NCBI GenBank assembly: GCA_900553755.1
Contig: USEX01000003.1
Coordinates: 10,438 to 74,437, forward strand
Source: an uncultured Clostridium sp.
GTDB taxonomy: Bacteria > Bacillota > Clostridia > TANB77 > CAG-508
DNA length: 64,000 nt
Direction: 5' to 3'
This document shows positions 8,872 through 17,840 of the stretch, piece after piece. The translations under genes were made by a program, and so were the position numbers. Position 1 is the stretch's first letter. The number at the start of each line of letters is the position of its first letter. Under the pieces are notes generated by a model. It saw only the letters and a program-made list of their open reading frames with translations. It was not told where the DNA came from and searched no databases.

Positions 8872-9736
8872 TCTTATCTCCTTTTATTATATTTTTTTGA
8901 AATTTTTGTTTATTTATTTTATTATATTCCTCTTTCCATCTGATATATTCATCTAAGTCTTCATCGAAAGAATAGCATTTCAATATTTTATGAATTTCTT
9001 CAATTTGCCATTGCTTATAATTTTCAGTACGAGGATATGGAAATAGTAATAATCTCTTACAAAAATGGCATATTACTGTATCCTGTTTATTGAACTTTGA
9101 TTGCTCATTGTAAATTCTTGGTAATAATAGTTTTTTTGTTGTAGACCAGAATATTGCATCTTGATCAGCAAATATTAATTTTCTTCTTTTTAATAATCTT
9201 CTTGCTTTTTCAAATAGCTTTGTTTCTCTTACTTTAGCCATATTTATCAAAAGCATTCCTGCATTTATATAATCATGTTTAATTATTTTTGAACCATATT
9301 TTTCTTTAACTGCTGCATATTCATATTCAGATATATCTGTATTATATAGTTCTTCTATATCGCCATTTGCCATCATATCAATATCTAAATATAGTATCTT
9401 GTCCGGCATATTAGGAACCAAATCTACCAACAGCCTCAACAAAGTATACGGAGTACAATAAGCATTTTCGTTTTTTCCGTTTCCAAATTCCTGCTCGTAC
9501 AATTCCGTAACATCGACTTTTATAACTGCATTGTTTTTATTTTTGCTTTTAACGACTTTATTCAGAAAGTCTATTTGCTCATCTGTAATAGCAGTATAGT
9601 CTGGATTTATCCTTGAAACATCCATTGTAAATATATAGCATCTTATATTTGCTTTGGTTTTATTTGTTATTGAAATAAGCTCTGTAAGAGCTCCATCAAA
9701 TACCTTACTATTACCACTTAAAAGTAAATTTATCAT
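8831..9736 (-). CDS. Glycosyltransferase family 8-like
   Basis: This 301-residue protein is a more divergent GT8 relative. Landmarks are ILYLDIDMMANGDIEEL (DxD, about 118), NAGMLLINM and FADQDAIFW. The N-terminus (MINLLLSGNSKVFDGALTEL) lacks the usual hydrophobic first strand pattern but keeps the fold order. It is the first gene of the operon, and its end overlaps the next GT8 by 41 nt. The two differ enough to use different donors or acceptors. A promoter would lie in the AT-rich 9740-9820 stretch, but I could not pick it with confidence. Confidence 0.85.
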   Translation of the reverse strand: MINLLLSGNSKVFDGALTELISITNKTKANIRCYIFTMDVSRINPDYTAITDEQIDFLNKVVKSKNKNNAVIKVDVTELYEQEFGNGKNENAYCTPYTLLRLLVDLVPNMPDKILYLDIDMMANGDIEELYNTDISEYEYAAVKEKYGSKIIKHDYINAGMLLINMAKVRETKLFEKARRLLKRRKLIFADQDAIFWSTTKKLLLPRIYNEQSKFNKQDTVICHFCKRLLLFPYPRTENYKQWQIEEIHKILKCYSFDEDLDEYIRWKEEYNKINKQKFQKNIIKGDKNEKSRSNTNFLYS

Positions 9737-9826
9737 AACATCCCCTTATACATATAATCATAAATATTATATATTATAAAAGGATTTTTTTCAACATTTT
9801 TTGCTAATTTCATATTTACTCTATTT

Positions 9827-10525
9827 TTACTCTTTAAATTCTTTTGCTAATTTTCCTATAGCCTTTGTTTCTATCCTAGATACATAGCTTCTAGATATTC
9901 CCATCATTTTTGCTATTTGTTTTTGGGTCTTAGGTTTCTTTCCATCTAACCCAAATCTTAACTCTATTATTAATTTTTCTCTATCGTGTAACACTTCTTT
10001 CATTTTCTGATAAAGTCTCTTAATTTTAAATTTCAAATCCACTTCTTCTTCAACATCTTTATCATTGTTTTCTAATACTTCTTTTAATGTAACAGTATTA
10101 TCATCTTTATCTTTTCCTATTGTATCTTCCAAATAAACTTCACTATTTGCTTTCTTATTGCTTCTTAGATACATTAATATTTCATTATCTATGCATCTTG
10201 AAACATATGTAGATAATCTAACTCCTTTTTCTGCATTAAAGCTATTTATACCTTTTATCAAACCTATTGTGCCTATAGAAATTAGGTCATCTTGTTCTAT
10301 TTTGGTTGCCATATACTTTTTGCAAACATGGGCAACTAATCTCAAATTTCTCTCAATTAATATATTTCGTGCCTCTTCATCACCATTTTTTAATCTCTCT
10401 AAACATGTTTTTTCTTCATCCGCAGTTAATGGTTCTGGAAATAATGAATTATTTGATATATATCCTAATACAAAAACTGCAGATTGTATAAATGTAATAA
10501 AACCTATAAACGAGATTGCAAGCAT
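9827..10525 (-). CDS. sigK: Sporulation sigma factor SigK (late mother-cell), uninterrupted
   Basis: This 232-residue sigma-70 family protein directs late mother-cell transcription during sporulation. The hydrophobic N-terminus (about residues 1-25) matches the pro-sequence removed from pro-SigK. It is followed by FPEPLTADEE, NLRLVAHVCKKY, DLISIGTIGLIKGI (region 2) and a region 4 helix-turn-helix (TQKQIAKMMGISRSYVSRIE). The gene is intact, with no skin-type insertion. The ribosome binding site GGAGGTG precedes the ATG. SpoIVB, whose usual role is to trigger SigK processing, is also encoded here (41.7-43.0 kb). Confidence 0.93.
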   Translation of the reverse strand: MLAISFIGFITFIQSAVFVLGYISNNSLFPEPLTADEEKTCLERLKNGDEEARNILIERNLRLVAHVCKKYMATKIEQDDLISIGTIGLIKGINSFNAEKGVRLSTYVSRCIDNEILMYLRSNKKANSEVYLEDTIGKDKDDNTVTLKEVLENNDKDVEEEVDLKFKIKRLYQKMKEVLHDREKLIIELRFGLDGKKPKTQKQIAKMMGISRSYVSRIETKAIGKLAKEFKE

Positions 10526-10592
10526 TTAAGCACCTCCAACAAATTACTATACCACAATATATGTTCTTTAATTTGTTAAAGTGCATGGCCTT

Positions 10593-11669
10593 CTATATTT
10601 TTATTTTATGAAGATTGTCTATCTCTGAATTAATTTTGTCAATATTTATTCCTTTTGCCTTTTCATCATTTATTTCATACTTTTTCTTAAAATTAATTAT
10701 TTTATCTACACTTTCATTTATCCTCCTTATATCAATTTTATTCTTTTTTACTTTTTCAGCCACATACTTAATAATTTTATCTAATCTATCTTCTGTATTG
10801 CCTATTACAACCACATCATTTCCAGCTAATATTGCCTTATATACTGCCACTTCTGGTCTATAGTGCAATTTAATTGCTCCCATTTTTAAATCGTCTGTAA
10901 TTATTAGTCCTTTAAATTTATATTTTTGTTTTAAATATGTATTGATTATTTTTTTAGATAATGATGCTGGATTAAATCTATCCATAGATTTTACAACTAA
11001 ATGCCCAACCATTATCGCATCACATCCATTTTTTATTGCTTCTTCAAATGGCTTCATATCTTCATTTTCTAGCACTTCCTCATCTACGCTTATTTTTGGT
11101 AAAAAGAAATGAGAATCTTTTTCTGTTTGACCATGACCAGGAAAGTGTTTTACTGCCGCTATTACTTTTTGACTTTGCATTGCTTTCATTACTTCTATGC
11201 CATATTTAGCAACATCTTCCTTATTTTCTCCATAGCATCTATCGCCTATTGCATGGTTATCTTTGAATCTCTTTATATCTAACACCGGTGCATAATTAAG
11301 GTTTATCCCACTTTCTCGTAATATTTTTCCTATTATTTTTCCACTTTGTTTTAATTTTTCCATATCATTCATCTGTGCAATTTTAAGTGCACTTTCCATT
11401 TTATGAATTTCGTTCGGAAGTCTGTTTACCCTTCCGCCTTCTTGGTCTATGCTAATAAATAGAGGAATTTCGTTTGTACTATTCTTTTCTTTAAATGTAT
11501 TTATTAAATTTATCATACTTAGATAATCCGAATAATTTTTCTTATATACTAGAATTCCGCCAATTTTTCTACTTGCAATAAACTCTGCTGTTTTTTCTGT
11601 TACTTCACTTTTATCTAAGTCCATTATTATCATTTGGGCAATTTTTTCTTCTATTGTTAAACTATGCAT
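10593..11669 (-). CDS. nagZ: Beta-N-acetylhexosaminidase, glycoside hydrolase family 3 (NagZ-like)
   Basis: This 358-residue GH3 enzyme cleaves N-acetylglucosamine from peptidoglycan fragments. The catalytic Asp-His pair sits in the NagZ loop KHFPGHGQTEKDSH (about residue 170-183). The nucleophile Asp is in GLIITDDLKMGA (about 246). SIDQEGGRVNRL is also typical. There is no signal peptide, so it acts inside the cell, consistent with wall-fragment recycling; some Gram-positive relatives are secreted. The C-terminal 30 residues are extra and Lys-rich. AGGAGGG precedes the ATG. Confidence 0.92.
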   Translation of the reverse strand: MHSLTIEEKIAQMIIMDLDKSEVTEKTAEFIASRKIGGILVYKKNYSDYLSMINLINTFKEKNSTNEIPLFISIDQEGGRVNRLPNEIHKMESALKIAQMNDMEKLKQSGKIIGKILRESGINLNYAPVLDIKRFKDNHAIGDRCYGENKEDVAKYGIEVMKAMQSQKVIAAVKHFPGHGQTEKDSHFFLPKISVDEEVLENEDMKPFEEAIKNGCDAIMVGHLVVKSMDRFNPASLSKKIINTYLKQKYKFKGLIITDDLKMGAIKLHYRPEVAVYKAILAGNDVVVIGNTEDRLDKIIKYVAEKVKKNKIDIRRINESVDKIINFKKKYEINDEKAKGINIDKINSEIDNLHKIKI

Positions 11670-11747
11670 GCTTTTTCCCTCCTTAATTTCTCTAATTTTA
11701 TCATATTATTTTATATCTAACAATATTGTATATTGAGGCAAATTCAT

Positions 11748-12548
11748 ATGAATTTTTTTATTAATTTCTGTATTGGTATTTTAATAGGTTTTGGTGCAAT
11801 AACTCCTGGTATTAGCAGTGGTGTTTTTTGTGTTATATTTGGAATCTATGAAAAACTAGTAAATAGTACTATAAAATTTTTTAAAGATATTAAATCTAAT
11901 TTTCTTTTCCTATTTCCTATATTTCTAGGTGCTTTGGCAGGTATAGTTTTATTTGGAAATGTTATAAAGTTTTTCTTTACCTTTTATAATTTTCAAGCAC
12001 GTTTTGCTTTCATTGGTCTCATTCTTGGCACTACTCCAGCCTTATTTAAGAAAGTATTTAAAAACAAATGCATCCATATAAAAAATATAATTCCCATGCT
12101 TTTATCTTTTGCTATAGGAATTATACTTATAATTGTTGAAAAAAGATTAGAAATTAATTCTAATTTCATAAGTTTTAATCTGCCATATCTGGTTTTCTCT
12201 GGCTTTATAATGTCTATTGGAATTATAGTTCCTGGTATAAGTAATACAGTTCTACTTATGTGCCTAGGCGTTTACTCTACATATATTTCTGCAATAGCCA
12301 CATTAAATATTGCTATTCTTATACCTATTGGCATTGGTATAATTCTAGGCTCTATTATATGGCTAAAAGGCATTAATTATCTATTAGAGAGACACCATAA
12401 TTCCACATTCTGTGCTATTATAGGATTTTCTTTAGGTTCTATTTTTGTACTATTACCTGAATTTTCTTTTTCTCTTACTGGGGTAGTTTCTCTGATAATT
12501 TGCTTTATTTGTGCAATTCTATCTTACAAATTATCTTGTAAAGAGTAA
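11748..12548 (+). CDS. DUF368 membrane protein (PopT-type polyprenyl-phosphate transporter)
   Basis: This 266-residue integral membrane protein has about eight helices. Two related motifs mark the internal repeat of the DUF368 family: GAITPGISSGVFCVIFGIYE near the N-terminus and GIIVPGISNTVLLMCLGVY in the second half. DUF368 (PopT) and DedA-family (UptA) proteins recycle undecaprenyl phosphate across the membrane for wall synthesis, so this is the likely role. ATG at 11748 is preceded by GAGG; an upstream TTG is less likely. The gene converges on trhP with a 2-nt gap. Confidence 0.85.
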   Translation: MNFFINFCIGILIGFGAITPGISSGVFCVIFGIYEKLVNSTIKFFKDIKSNFLFLFPIFLGALAGIVLFGNVIKFFFTFYNFQARFAFIGLILGTTPALFKKVFKNKCIHIKNIIPMLLSFAIGIILIIVEKRLEINSNFISFNLPYLVFSGFIMSIGIIVPGISNTVLLMCLGVYSTYISAIATLNIAILIPIGIGIILGSIIWLKGINYLLERHHNSTFCAIIGFSLGSIFVLLPEFSFSLTGVVSLIICFICAILSYKLSCKE

Positions 12549-12550
12549 CT

Positions 12551-13792
12551 TTAGTTAGACTTTTTTCTACGTAAAATCCAACCTTTCTTTAAATCAAACG
12601 GTACTTCCATTTTTACTGTTTGTCCAGCTTTTCCAGGATTTACTGTTTGTATTTCTTCATTTGTATCTGTATCATACAATTTTTCTATCTTGAATTTTGG
12701 TGCTTCTATTTCATTTGGAATAAGCGCTTCTAATTCATCTCCAACAGTTAGCTTATTTTTTATTTCTATTACCGCTACTTCACCCTTTTTATAATCTTCT
12801 AATACTTTTCCTCCAAATTCATAATTTGGATTATATTGTTTTCCTTCATATTCTTGAAAATCTTTATTATTTCTATCATTAAAATAGAAAGTTGTAAGCC
12901 CTCTAGTTTTTACTTTTTCTAGTTCTTTTAAATACTTTGTGTAATCATACCCATTTGGATTTGCAATATAATCATCTATTGCATTTCTGTATACGTTTAC
13001 TACGCTTGCTAAATAGTATTCAGTTTTTAATCTGCCCTCTATCTTTAAGCTGTCTACTCCCATTTCAACTATTTGTGGAATTTCTTTTATTAAGCACAAA
13101 TCTTTTGAAGATAATATATATGTGCCATTTTCATCTGTTTCTACTGGCATTAAATTCCCTGGCTTATTTTTTTCTTCTAAGTACATATTATAAGCCCATC
13201 TGCAGCTTTGTGAGCAATCTCCTAAATTTGCTGACCTGCAAGATAGATATTCGCTTAAGAAACATCTTCCTGAATACGCCCAGCATAAAGCTCCGTGTAT
13301 AAACATCTCCACTTCCAAGTTTTCTGGTTTGTTTTTCATTATTTCTTTTATTTGGTCTTTACTTGTTTCTCTTCCAAGTATTACTCTACTTGCTCCATTA
13401 TCGTGCCAAAACTTTGCAGCATGATAACTTACAACATTTGCTTGTGTACTTACATGTATTTCTATATTTGGAGCAATTTCTTTTATTTTTTGTATTACTC
13501 CTCCATCAGAAGCAATAATTGCATCAACATGTACTTCATCAAGCATTTTTACTTGTTTTTCTATTTCTTCATAATTGCTGTCCCAAGCATATATATTTAT
13601 GGCCGCATAAACTTTTTTGCCTATGGAATGCGCATATTTTATTGTCTTTTCTAAATCATTATCATCTACTTCTGCTCTGCTTCTTAATGATAGCGATGCT
13701 GTTCCGCAATAAACTGCATCTGCTCCATACATAAACGCTATTTTTGCTTTTTCAAAAGAGCCTGCTGGGGCTAATAATTCTGGTTTTTTCAT
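12551..13792 (-). CDS. trhP: U32-family tRNA hydroxylation protein (TrhP/YrrO-like)
   Basis: This is a 413-residue 'peptidase U32' protein. Members work in prephenate-dependent hydroxylation of tRNA wobble uridine to 5-hydroxyuridine. Seen are PELLAPAGSFEKAKIAFMYGADAVY at the start, MFIHGALCWAYSGRCFLSEYLS, and the Cys-rich NLGDCSQSCRWAYN region that can bind an iron-sulfur cluster. A beta-barrel-like C-terminal part follows (VGDELEALIPNE). The family includes YrrN/YrrO in Bacillus and YegQ/RlhA in E. coli. The upstream gene is the matching methyltransferase, which supports the tRNA role over a protease. Here one U32 gene stands where Bacillus has two. Confidence 0.9.
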   Translation of the reverse strand: MKKPELLAPAGSFEKAKIAFMYGADAVYCGTASLSLRSRAEVDDNDLEKTIKYAHSIGKKVYAAINIYAWDSNYEEIEKQVKMLDEVHVDAIIASDGGVIQKIKEIAPNIEIHVSTQANVVSYHAAKFWHDNGASRVILGRETSKDQIKEIMKNKPENLEVEMFIHGALCWAYSGRCFLSEYLSCRSANLGDCSQSCRWAYNMYLEEKNKPGNLMPVETDENGTYILSSKDLCLIKEIPQIVEMGVDSLKIEGRLKTEYYLASVVNVYRNAIDDYIANPNGYDYTKYLKELEKVKTRGLTTFYFNDRNNKDFQEYEGKQYNPNYEFGGKVLEDYKKGEVAVIEIKNKLTVGDELEALIPNEIEAPKFKIEKLYDTDTNEEIQTVNPGKAGQTVKMEVPFDLKKGWILRRKKSN

Positions 13793-13836
13793 TTTTTTAT
13801 TCCTCTTTTCATTATTTTTAATAACTAATTTTATGC

Positions 13837-14424
13837 TTATTTTTTCCTTGAAATTGCTAAGCCATCTCCTACTTCTAATATCTCTGTTTCTAGTTCTGGA
13901 TTCTCTGTCGTTTCTTTTATGTACTGCCTTAAATGTGTTACTGCCGTACGTTGTTTGTGTTTATTGTAATCACTCATTACATAACCTTTATACAAAATAT
14001 TATCTGCAAAAATTATTCCATCATCTTTTAACATTCTTAACGCCTGTTCTAAGAAAAATGGATATTTACCTTTAGCCGCATCAATAAATACAACATCATA
14101 CTTATCGTTCATAGTCGGAAGAATCTCTACCGCATCTCCCTCATAAATATTTATTTTTTCTTCTACTCCTACCTTTTTAATATTTTCTTTAGCTTCTGTA
14201 ATTCTTTCTTCATCTCTTTCAATTGTATCTATCTTTCCATTATCATTTAAATATTCAGAAAAGCACATTGCTGAATATCCTACTGCTGTACCTATTTCAA
14301 GTATCTTTTCTGGTTTTCTTTCATTCAAGATTTTTGCGATTACCTCTAATGTATCATCCATTATAATTGGAATGTGTCTCTCAAGTGCATTTGCTTTTAT
14401 TTTTAATAATTCTTCCTTGTTCAT
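13837..14424 (-). CDS. trmR: tRNA 5-hydroxyuridine methyltransferase (TrmR/YrrM-like)
   Basis: This 195-residue class I SAM methyltransferase is of the O-methyltransferase (family 3) type. Motif I is EKILEIGTAVGYSAM (about 39-53), the acidic IERDEE follows, and YDVVFIDAAKGKYP is the metal-site region. YrrM of Bacillus converts ho5U34 to mo5U34 and lies beside the U32 genes, as here. The 44-nt gap to trhP suggests one operon: hydroxylation by TrhP, then methylation by this enzyme. Without the neighbour it would read as a generic catechol-type O-methyltransferase. Confidence 0.88.
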   Translation of the reverse strand: MNKEELLKIKANALERHIPIIMDDTLEVIAKILNERKPEKILEIGTAVGYSAMCFSEYLNDNGKIDTIERDEERITEAKENIKKVGVEEKINIYEGDAVEILPTMNDKYDVVFIDAAKGKYPFFLEQALRMLKDDGIIFADNILYKGYVMSDYNKHKQRTAVTHLRQYIKETTENPELETEILEVGDGLAISRKK

Positions 14425-14539
14425 TTTGTTTTCCTTCTTAATATAATTATTTTTATAAAACTGTATTTAATTATAGCACCAATTAGTTAAATTTAGCAAG
14501 TTCTATAGTGTTTTCACTTTTTATGCAAACTCACATACT

Positions 14540-14567
14540 TTGACAAACTTTGCAATTGCTTTATTAT
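14540..14567 (+). promoter_or_regulatory. Promoter for a candidate small RNA
   Basis: TTGACA (14540-14545), a 16-nt spacer and TATTAT (14562-14567) point to the plus strand, away from both flanking minus-strand genes. A second TATAAT lies at 14567-14572 but with a 21-nt spacer. Confidence 0.5.
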
Positions 14568-14573
14568 ATAATA

Positions 14574-14656
14574 CTAATGTGAAAGTACTAAAATCTATTA
14601 TTGATTTATTTCAGTAATAGAAAAACAGGCATTAATACGAAATGCCTGTTTTTTTG
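14574..14656 (+). ncRNA. Candidate small RNA of about 80 nt with two hairpins
   Basis: A consensus promoter is followed by two stem-loops and a T-run. Hairpin 1 pairs CTATTATTGA (14595-14604) with TCAGTAATAG (14611-14620), 10 bp with one G-U. Hairpin 2 pairs AACAGGCATT (14624-14633) with AATGCCTGTT (14641-14650) and ends in seven Ts, an intrinsic terminator. No start codon with a ribosome binding site lies between. Hairpin 2 also has an A-run on its left and could end minus-strand transcripts. The rest of the trmR-typA gap (14657-14840) shows no gene, only a weak AT-rich hairpin at typA's end. Confidence 0.45.
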
Positions 14657-14840
14657 CAATTTTCATTGCGGTGGTTGTTTTCCCCTGATTTAGTGTAACT
14701 TTATGTCTCGCGAATGTTACAATAATATTATACTGCATTTTAATTTTCTTGCAATAATATTTTACTATTTTCAAAAAAATCCTTCGACATCTTTCTCCTA
14801 TTCTCTATACAACGCAAAACAAAATTCAATTTTGTTTATT

Positions 14841-16649
14841 TTATTTTCTTGCTGCTTTTTCTCTATCTTTATTGTTTAATATAATTTTTCTTAATCTTAT
14901 ATTTTTTGGTGTTACTTCAACAAGTTCGTCCTCAGCTATAAATTCAATAGCTTTTTCTAGTGATAATTGAATTGGTGGAACCAATCTTAATGCATCATCA
15001 GATCCTGAAGCTCTTGTGTTTGTAAGGTGCTTTTCTTTACAAACGTTTATAGAAATATCTTCATTTCTAGAGTTTACACCAACTATCATTCCTTCATATA
15101 CGTCTACACCAGGACCTATAAATAATTCTCCTCTTAATTGTGCATTGTATAATCCATAAGTGATTGATGTTCCTTGTTCGAATGCGACCAAAACTCCTCT
15201 TGTTCTTGCTTGGATATCTCCTTTGTATGGCTCATAGCAATCGAATATTGAGTTCATTGTTCCAGTTCCTTTTGTATCTGTTAGGAATTCTGTTCTATAA
15301 CCAATTAATCCACGTGCTGGAATCTTGAATTCTATTTTTGTATGTCCAGCTTCAGCTGGTTCCATATTCTTCATTTCAGCTTTACGTCTTCCTAATTTTT
15401 CTATAACTGTTCCAATTGCATCATCTGGTACATTTACAACTAAATCTTCTATTGGCTCACATTTTACGCCATCGATTTCTTTGTAAATAACCTTTGGACG
15501 AGATACTAAAAGTTCATATCCTTCTCTTCTCATTTCCTCTATTAATATTGATAAATGTAATTCTCCACGTCCACAAACCTCAAAACTATCTGGAGAAGCT
15601 GTTTCTTTAACACGTAAACTTACATTTCTCTCTAGTTCTTTGAATAATCTATCTCTAATATGTCTTGATGTAATGAACTCTCCTTCTTTACCAGCAAAAG
15701 GTCCGTTATTTACACTAAATGTCATAGATACTGTTGGTTCATCTATATTTACAAATGGTATTTTTTCTGGATTTGCTAAATCACAAATTGTATCTCCAAT
15801 GCTTATATCTGGAATACCTGATATAGCAACTATATCACCCGCATCAACTTCTTCTATTTCAACTCTTTTTAATCCCATGTATGTGAATAATTTAGCAATT
15901 TTGCCTTGTGCATTTTTATCTTGTTTACAAATTGAAACTGGCATTCCATTTTTTATCTTACCACGTTCAACTCTACCAACTGCAATTCTTCCTAAATAAT
16001 CATCATAATCTATGTTTGATACTAGCATTTGCATTGTTCCATCCATATCACATGCTGGTGGCTCAATTTTATCTATTATTGTATCAAATATACATGTTAC
16101 ATTATCAGATTCATCTAACAAATTCATTTTTGCTATTCCATTTTTAGCAGATGCATAAATTACAGGGAAGTCTAATTGTTCATCTGTAGCATCTAATTCT
16201 ATAAATAATTCTATTACCTTATCCAATACTTTCTCTGGCTCTGCACCTGGTCTGTCTATTTTATTTATTACTACTATTGGCTTTAAATTAAGTGCTAATG
16301 CTTTCTTTAAAACTTCTCTTGTTTGGGGCATTGGACCTTCAAAAGCATCTACTAATAATAAAACACCATCAACAGTTTTTAATACACGCTCAACTTCGCC
16401 ACCGAAATCAGCGTGACCTGGAGTATCAACTATATTAATTTTTACTCCATTATACATAACAGATGTATTTTTTGAAAGAATTGTAATGCCTCTTTCCTTT
16501 TCAATATCTCCAGAATCCATTACTCTTTCTGCTACTTGTTCATTTTCTCTAAATACATGGCTTTGTTTTAACAAACAATCCACTAATGTAGTTTTTCCAT
16601 GGTCAACGTGTGCTATTATTGCTATATTCCTTATATTCTTATTATTCAT
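14841..16649 (-). CDS. typA: GTPase TypA/BipA
   Basis: This 602-residue translational GTPase binds the 70S ribosome and helps 50S assembly and stress adaptation. G1 is AHVDHGKTT (13-21), G2 RGITI, G3 DTPGHADFGGEVER and G4 NKIDRPGA. The elongation-factor-like domains follow, then the TypA-specific C-terminal domain with GTSITYGLYNAQ.RG. Length is typical. It is the last gene of the typA/S1/cmk-plsC cluster. A short AT-rich hairpin overlaps the stop codon (14818-14836) and may be its terminator. Confidence 0.97.
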   Translation of the reverse strand: MNNKNIRNIAIIAHVDHGKTTLVDCLLKQSHVFRENEQVAERVMDSGDIEKERGITILSKNTSVMYNGVKINIVDTPGHADFGGEVERVLKTVDGVLLLVDAFEGPMPQTREVLKKALALNLKPIVVINKIDRPGAEPEKVLDKVIELFIELDATDEQLDFPVIYASAKNGIAKMNLLDESDNVTCIFDTIIDKIEPPACDMDGTMQMLVSNIDYDDYLGRIAVGRVERGKIKNGMPVSICKQDKNAQGKIAKLFTYMGLKRVEIEEVDAGDIVAISGIPDISIGDTICDLANPEKIPFVNIDEPTVSMTFSVNNGPFAGKEGEFITSRHIRDRLFKELERNVSLRVKETASPDSFEVCGRGELHLSILIEEMRREGYELLVSRPKVIYKEIDGVKCEPIEDLVVNVPDDAIGTVIEKLGRRKAEMKNMEPAEAGHTKIEFKIPARGLIGYRTEFLTDTKGTGTMNSIFDCYEPYKGDIQARTRGVLVAFEQGTSITYGLYNAQLRGELFIGPGVDVYEGMIVGVNSRNEDISINVCKEKHLTNTRASGSDDALRLVPPIQLSLEKAIEFIAEDELVEVTPKNIRLRKIILNNKDREKAARK

Positions 16650-16665
16650 TTTATATCTTCCCCTC

Positions 16666-17760
16666 TTAGTCTTCTTTATATTCTTGGTTTGTTCCCTCTA
16701 ACTCTCTTACAGATAATTCTATTTTTTGATGTTCTGTATCTACATCTATGATTTTGGCATTCACCTTTTGCCCTATTCTTAGCTCTTCTTCAGGCTTTGA
16801 AATTTTTCTTTCACATATTTGAGATATATGAATTAATCCTTCTACACCTTTTTCTATTTCAGCAAAAGCTCCAAAAGGCATCAATTTAGAGATTTTTACT
16901 TTTACTACATCCCCAATCTTGTATTTCTCTTCCACTTTTTTCCATGGGTTAGGGCCTTTCTTTTCGTATGATAATTTAAATCTTCTATTTTCCTTATCTA
17001 CTTCTTTTATTCTTACATCTATTTCTTGTCCAACTTCTAATATATCTCTTGGGTTTTCATTTCTTCCCCATGTTATTTCTGAAATGTGTAATAGCCCTTG
17101 GAATCCCCCAATATCAACAAATGCTCCATAGTCACTTAAACTTGTAACTATTCCCTTATACTTTTTATCTACTTCTATTTCATTCCAGAATTTATCTGCT
17201 TTTTCTTTTTTCTCTGTTTCTACTACATCTTTGATAGAGCCAATAACTTTTCTATTTGTATTTTCTATTATCTTAAATCTTACTTTTTGGCCTTTTATAT
17301 CATTTGGATTCTCTTCTCTTCCTATATCTGACAATGATAAGGGAATAAATACTCTTATCAAACCTTTATAGTTTATTATTAATCCCTTATCTGTTACTTT
17401 ATCTACTATTTCTTCAAATATTTCATTATTATTTACTTTTTGCTCAAATTCTGTTTTCACATCCTTTAACATCGCCTTTTTGTAAGACATTAAAACATTG
17501 CCTTGTCCATCATTTAATTTTATAATATTTGCTTTTATTTTATCTCCAGGCTTAAAATTTTCCATTGGATTTGCATTTGCATCATTTGAATATTCCTTTT
17601 TAGGGATTATTCCGTCTGCTTTATACCCAATGTCTACAAAAATTTCGCCATTATTATTTATATTTATTATTGTTCCCGTTATAGTTGAACCTACTTTTAT
17701 CTTCTTAAAAGATTGATTTAATATATCTTCAAAAGTCACATTTTCTTCGTAATTTTCCAT
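16666..17760 (-). CDS. S1-domain RNA-binding protein (ribosomal protein S1 homologue)
   Basis: This 364-residue protein carries four S1 repeats at about 21-95, 110-180, 200-270 and 285-355. The last two are best kept (GAFVDIGGFQGLLHISEI and GAFAEIEKGVEGLIHISQI). Four-repeat S1 homologues (YpfD/RpsA-like) in Firmicutes bind mRNA on the ribosome and often follow cmk, as here. It lacks the six repeats of proteobacterial S1. It sits 16 nt before typA and about 80 nt after the cmk-plsC fusion. Confidence 0.88.
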   Translation of the reverse strand: MENYEENVTFEDILNQSFKKIKVGSTITGTIININNNGEIFVDIGYKADGIIPKKEYSNDANANPMENFKPGDKIKANIIKLNDGQGNVLMSYKKAMLKDVKTEFEQKVNNNEIFEEIVDKVTDKGLIINYKGLIRVFIPLSLSDIGREENPNDIKGQKVRFKIIENTNRKVIGSIKDVVETEKKEKADKFWNEIEVDKKYKGIVTSLSDYGAFVDIGGFQGLLHISEITWGRNENPRDILEVGQEIDVRIKEVDKENRRFKLSYEKKGPNPWKKVEEKYKIGDVVKVKISKLMPFGAFAEIEKGVEGLIHISQICERKISKPEEELRIGQKVNAKIIDVDTEHQKIELSVRELEGTNQEYKED

Positions 17761-17840
17761 ATATACCCTTCATTCCAAAGTTTATTTTTTCTGGCCGCTT
17801 TTATTTAATAGTAGCCAGATTTCAACGTTTTTATTATACA

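Noticed and set aside
9827..10525. SigK interrupted by a skin-like element
   Set aside because: The gene reads through without a break and both sigma regions are present.
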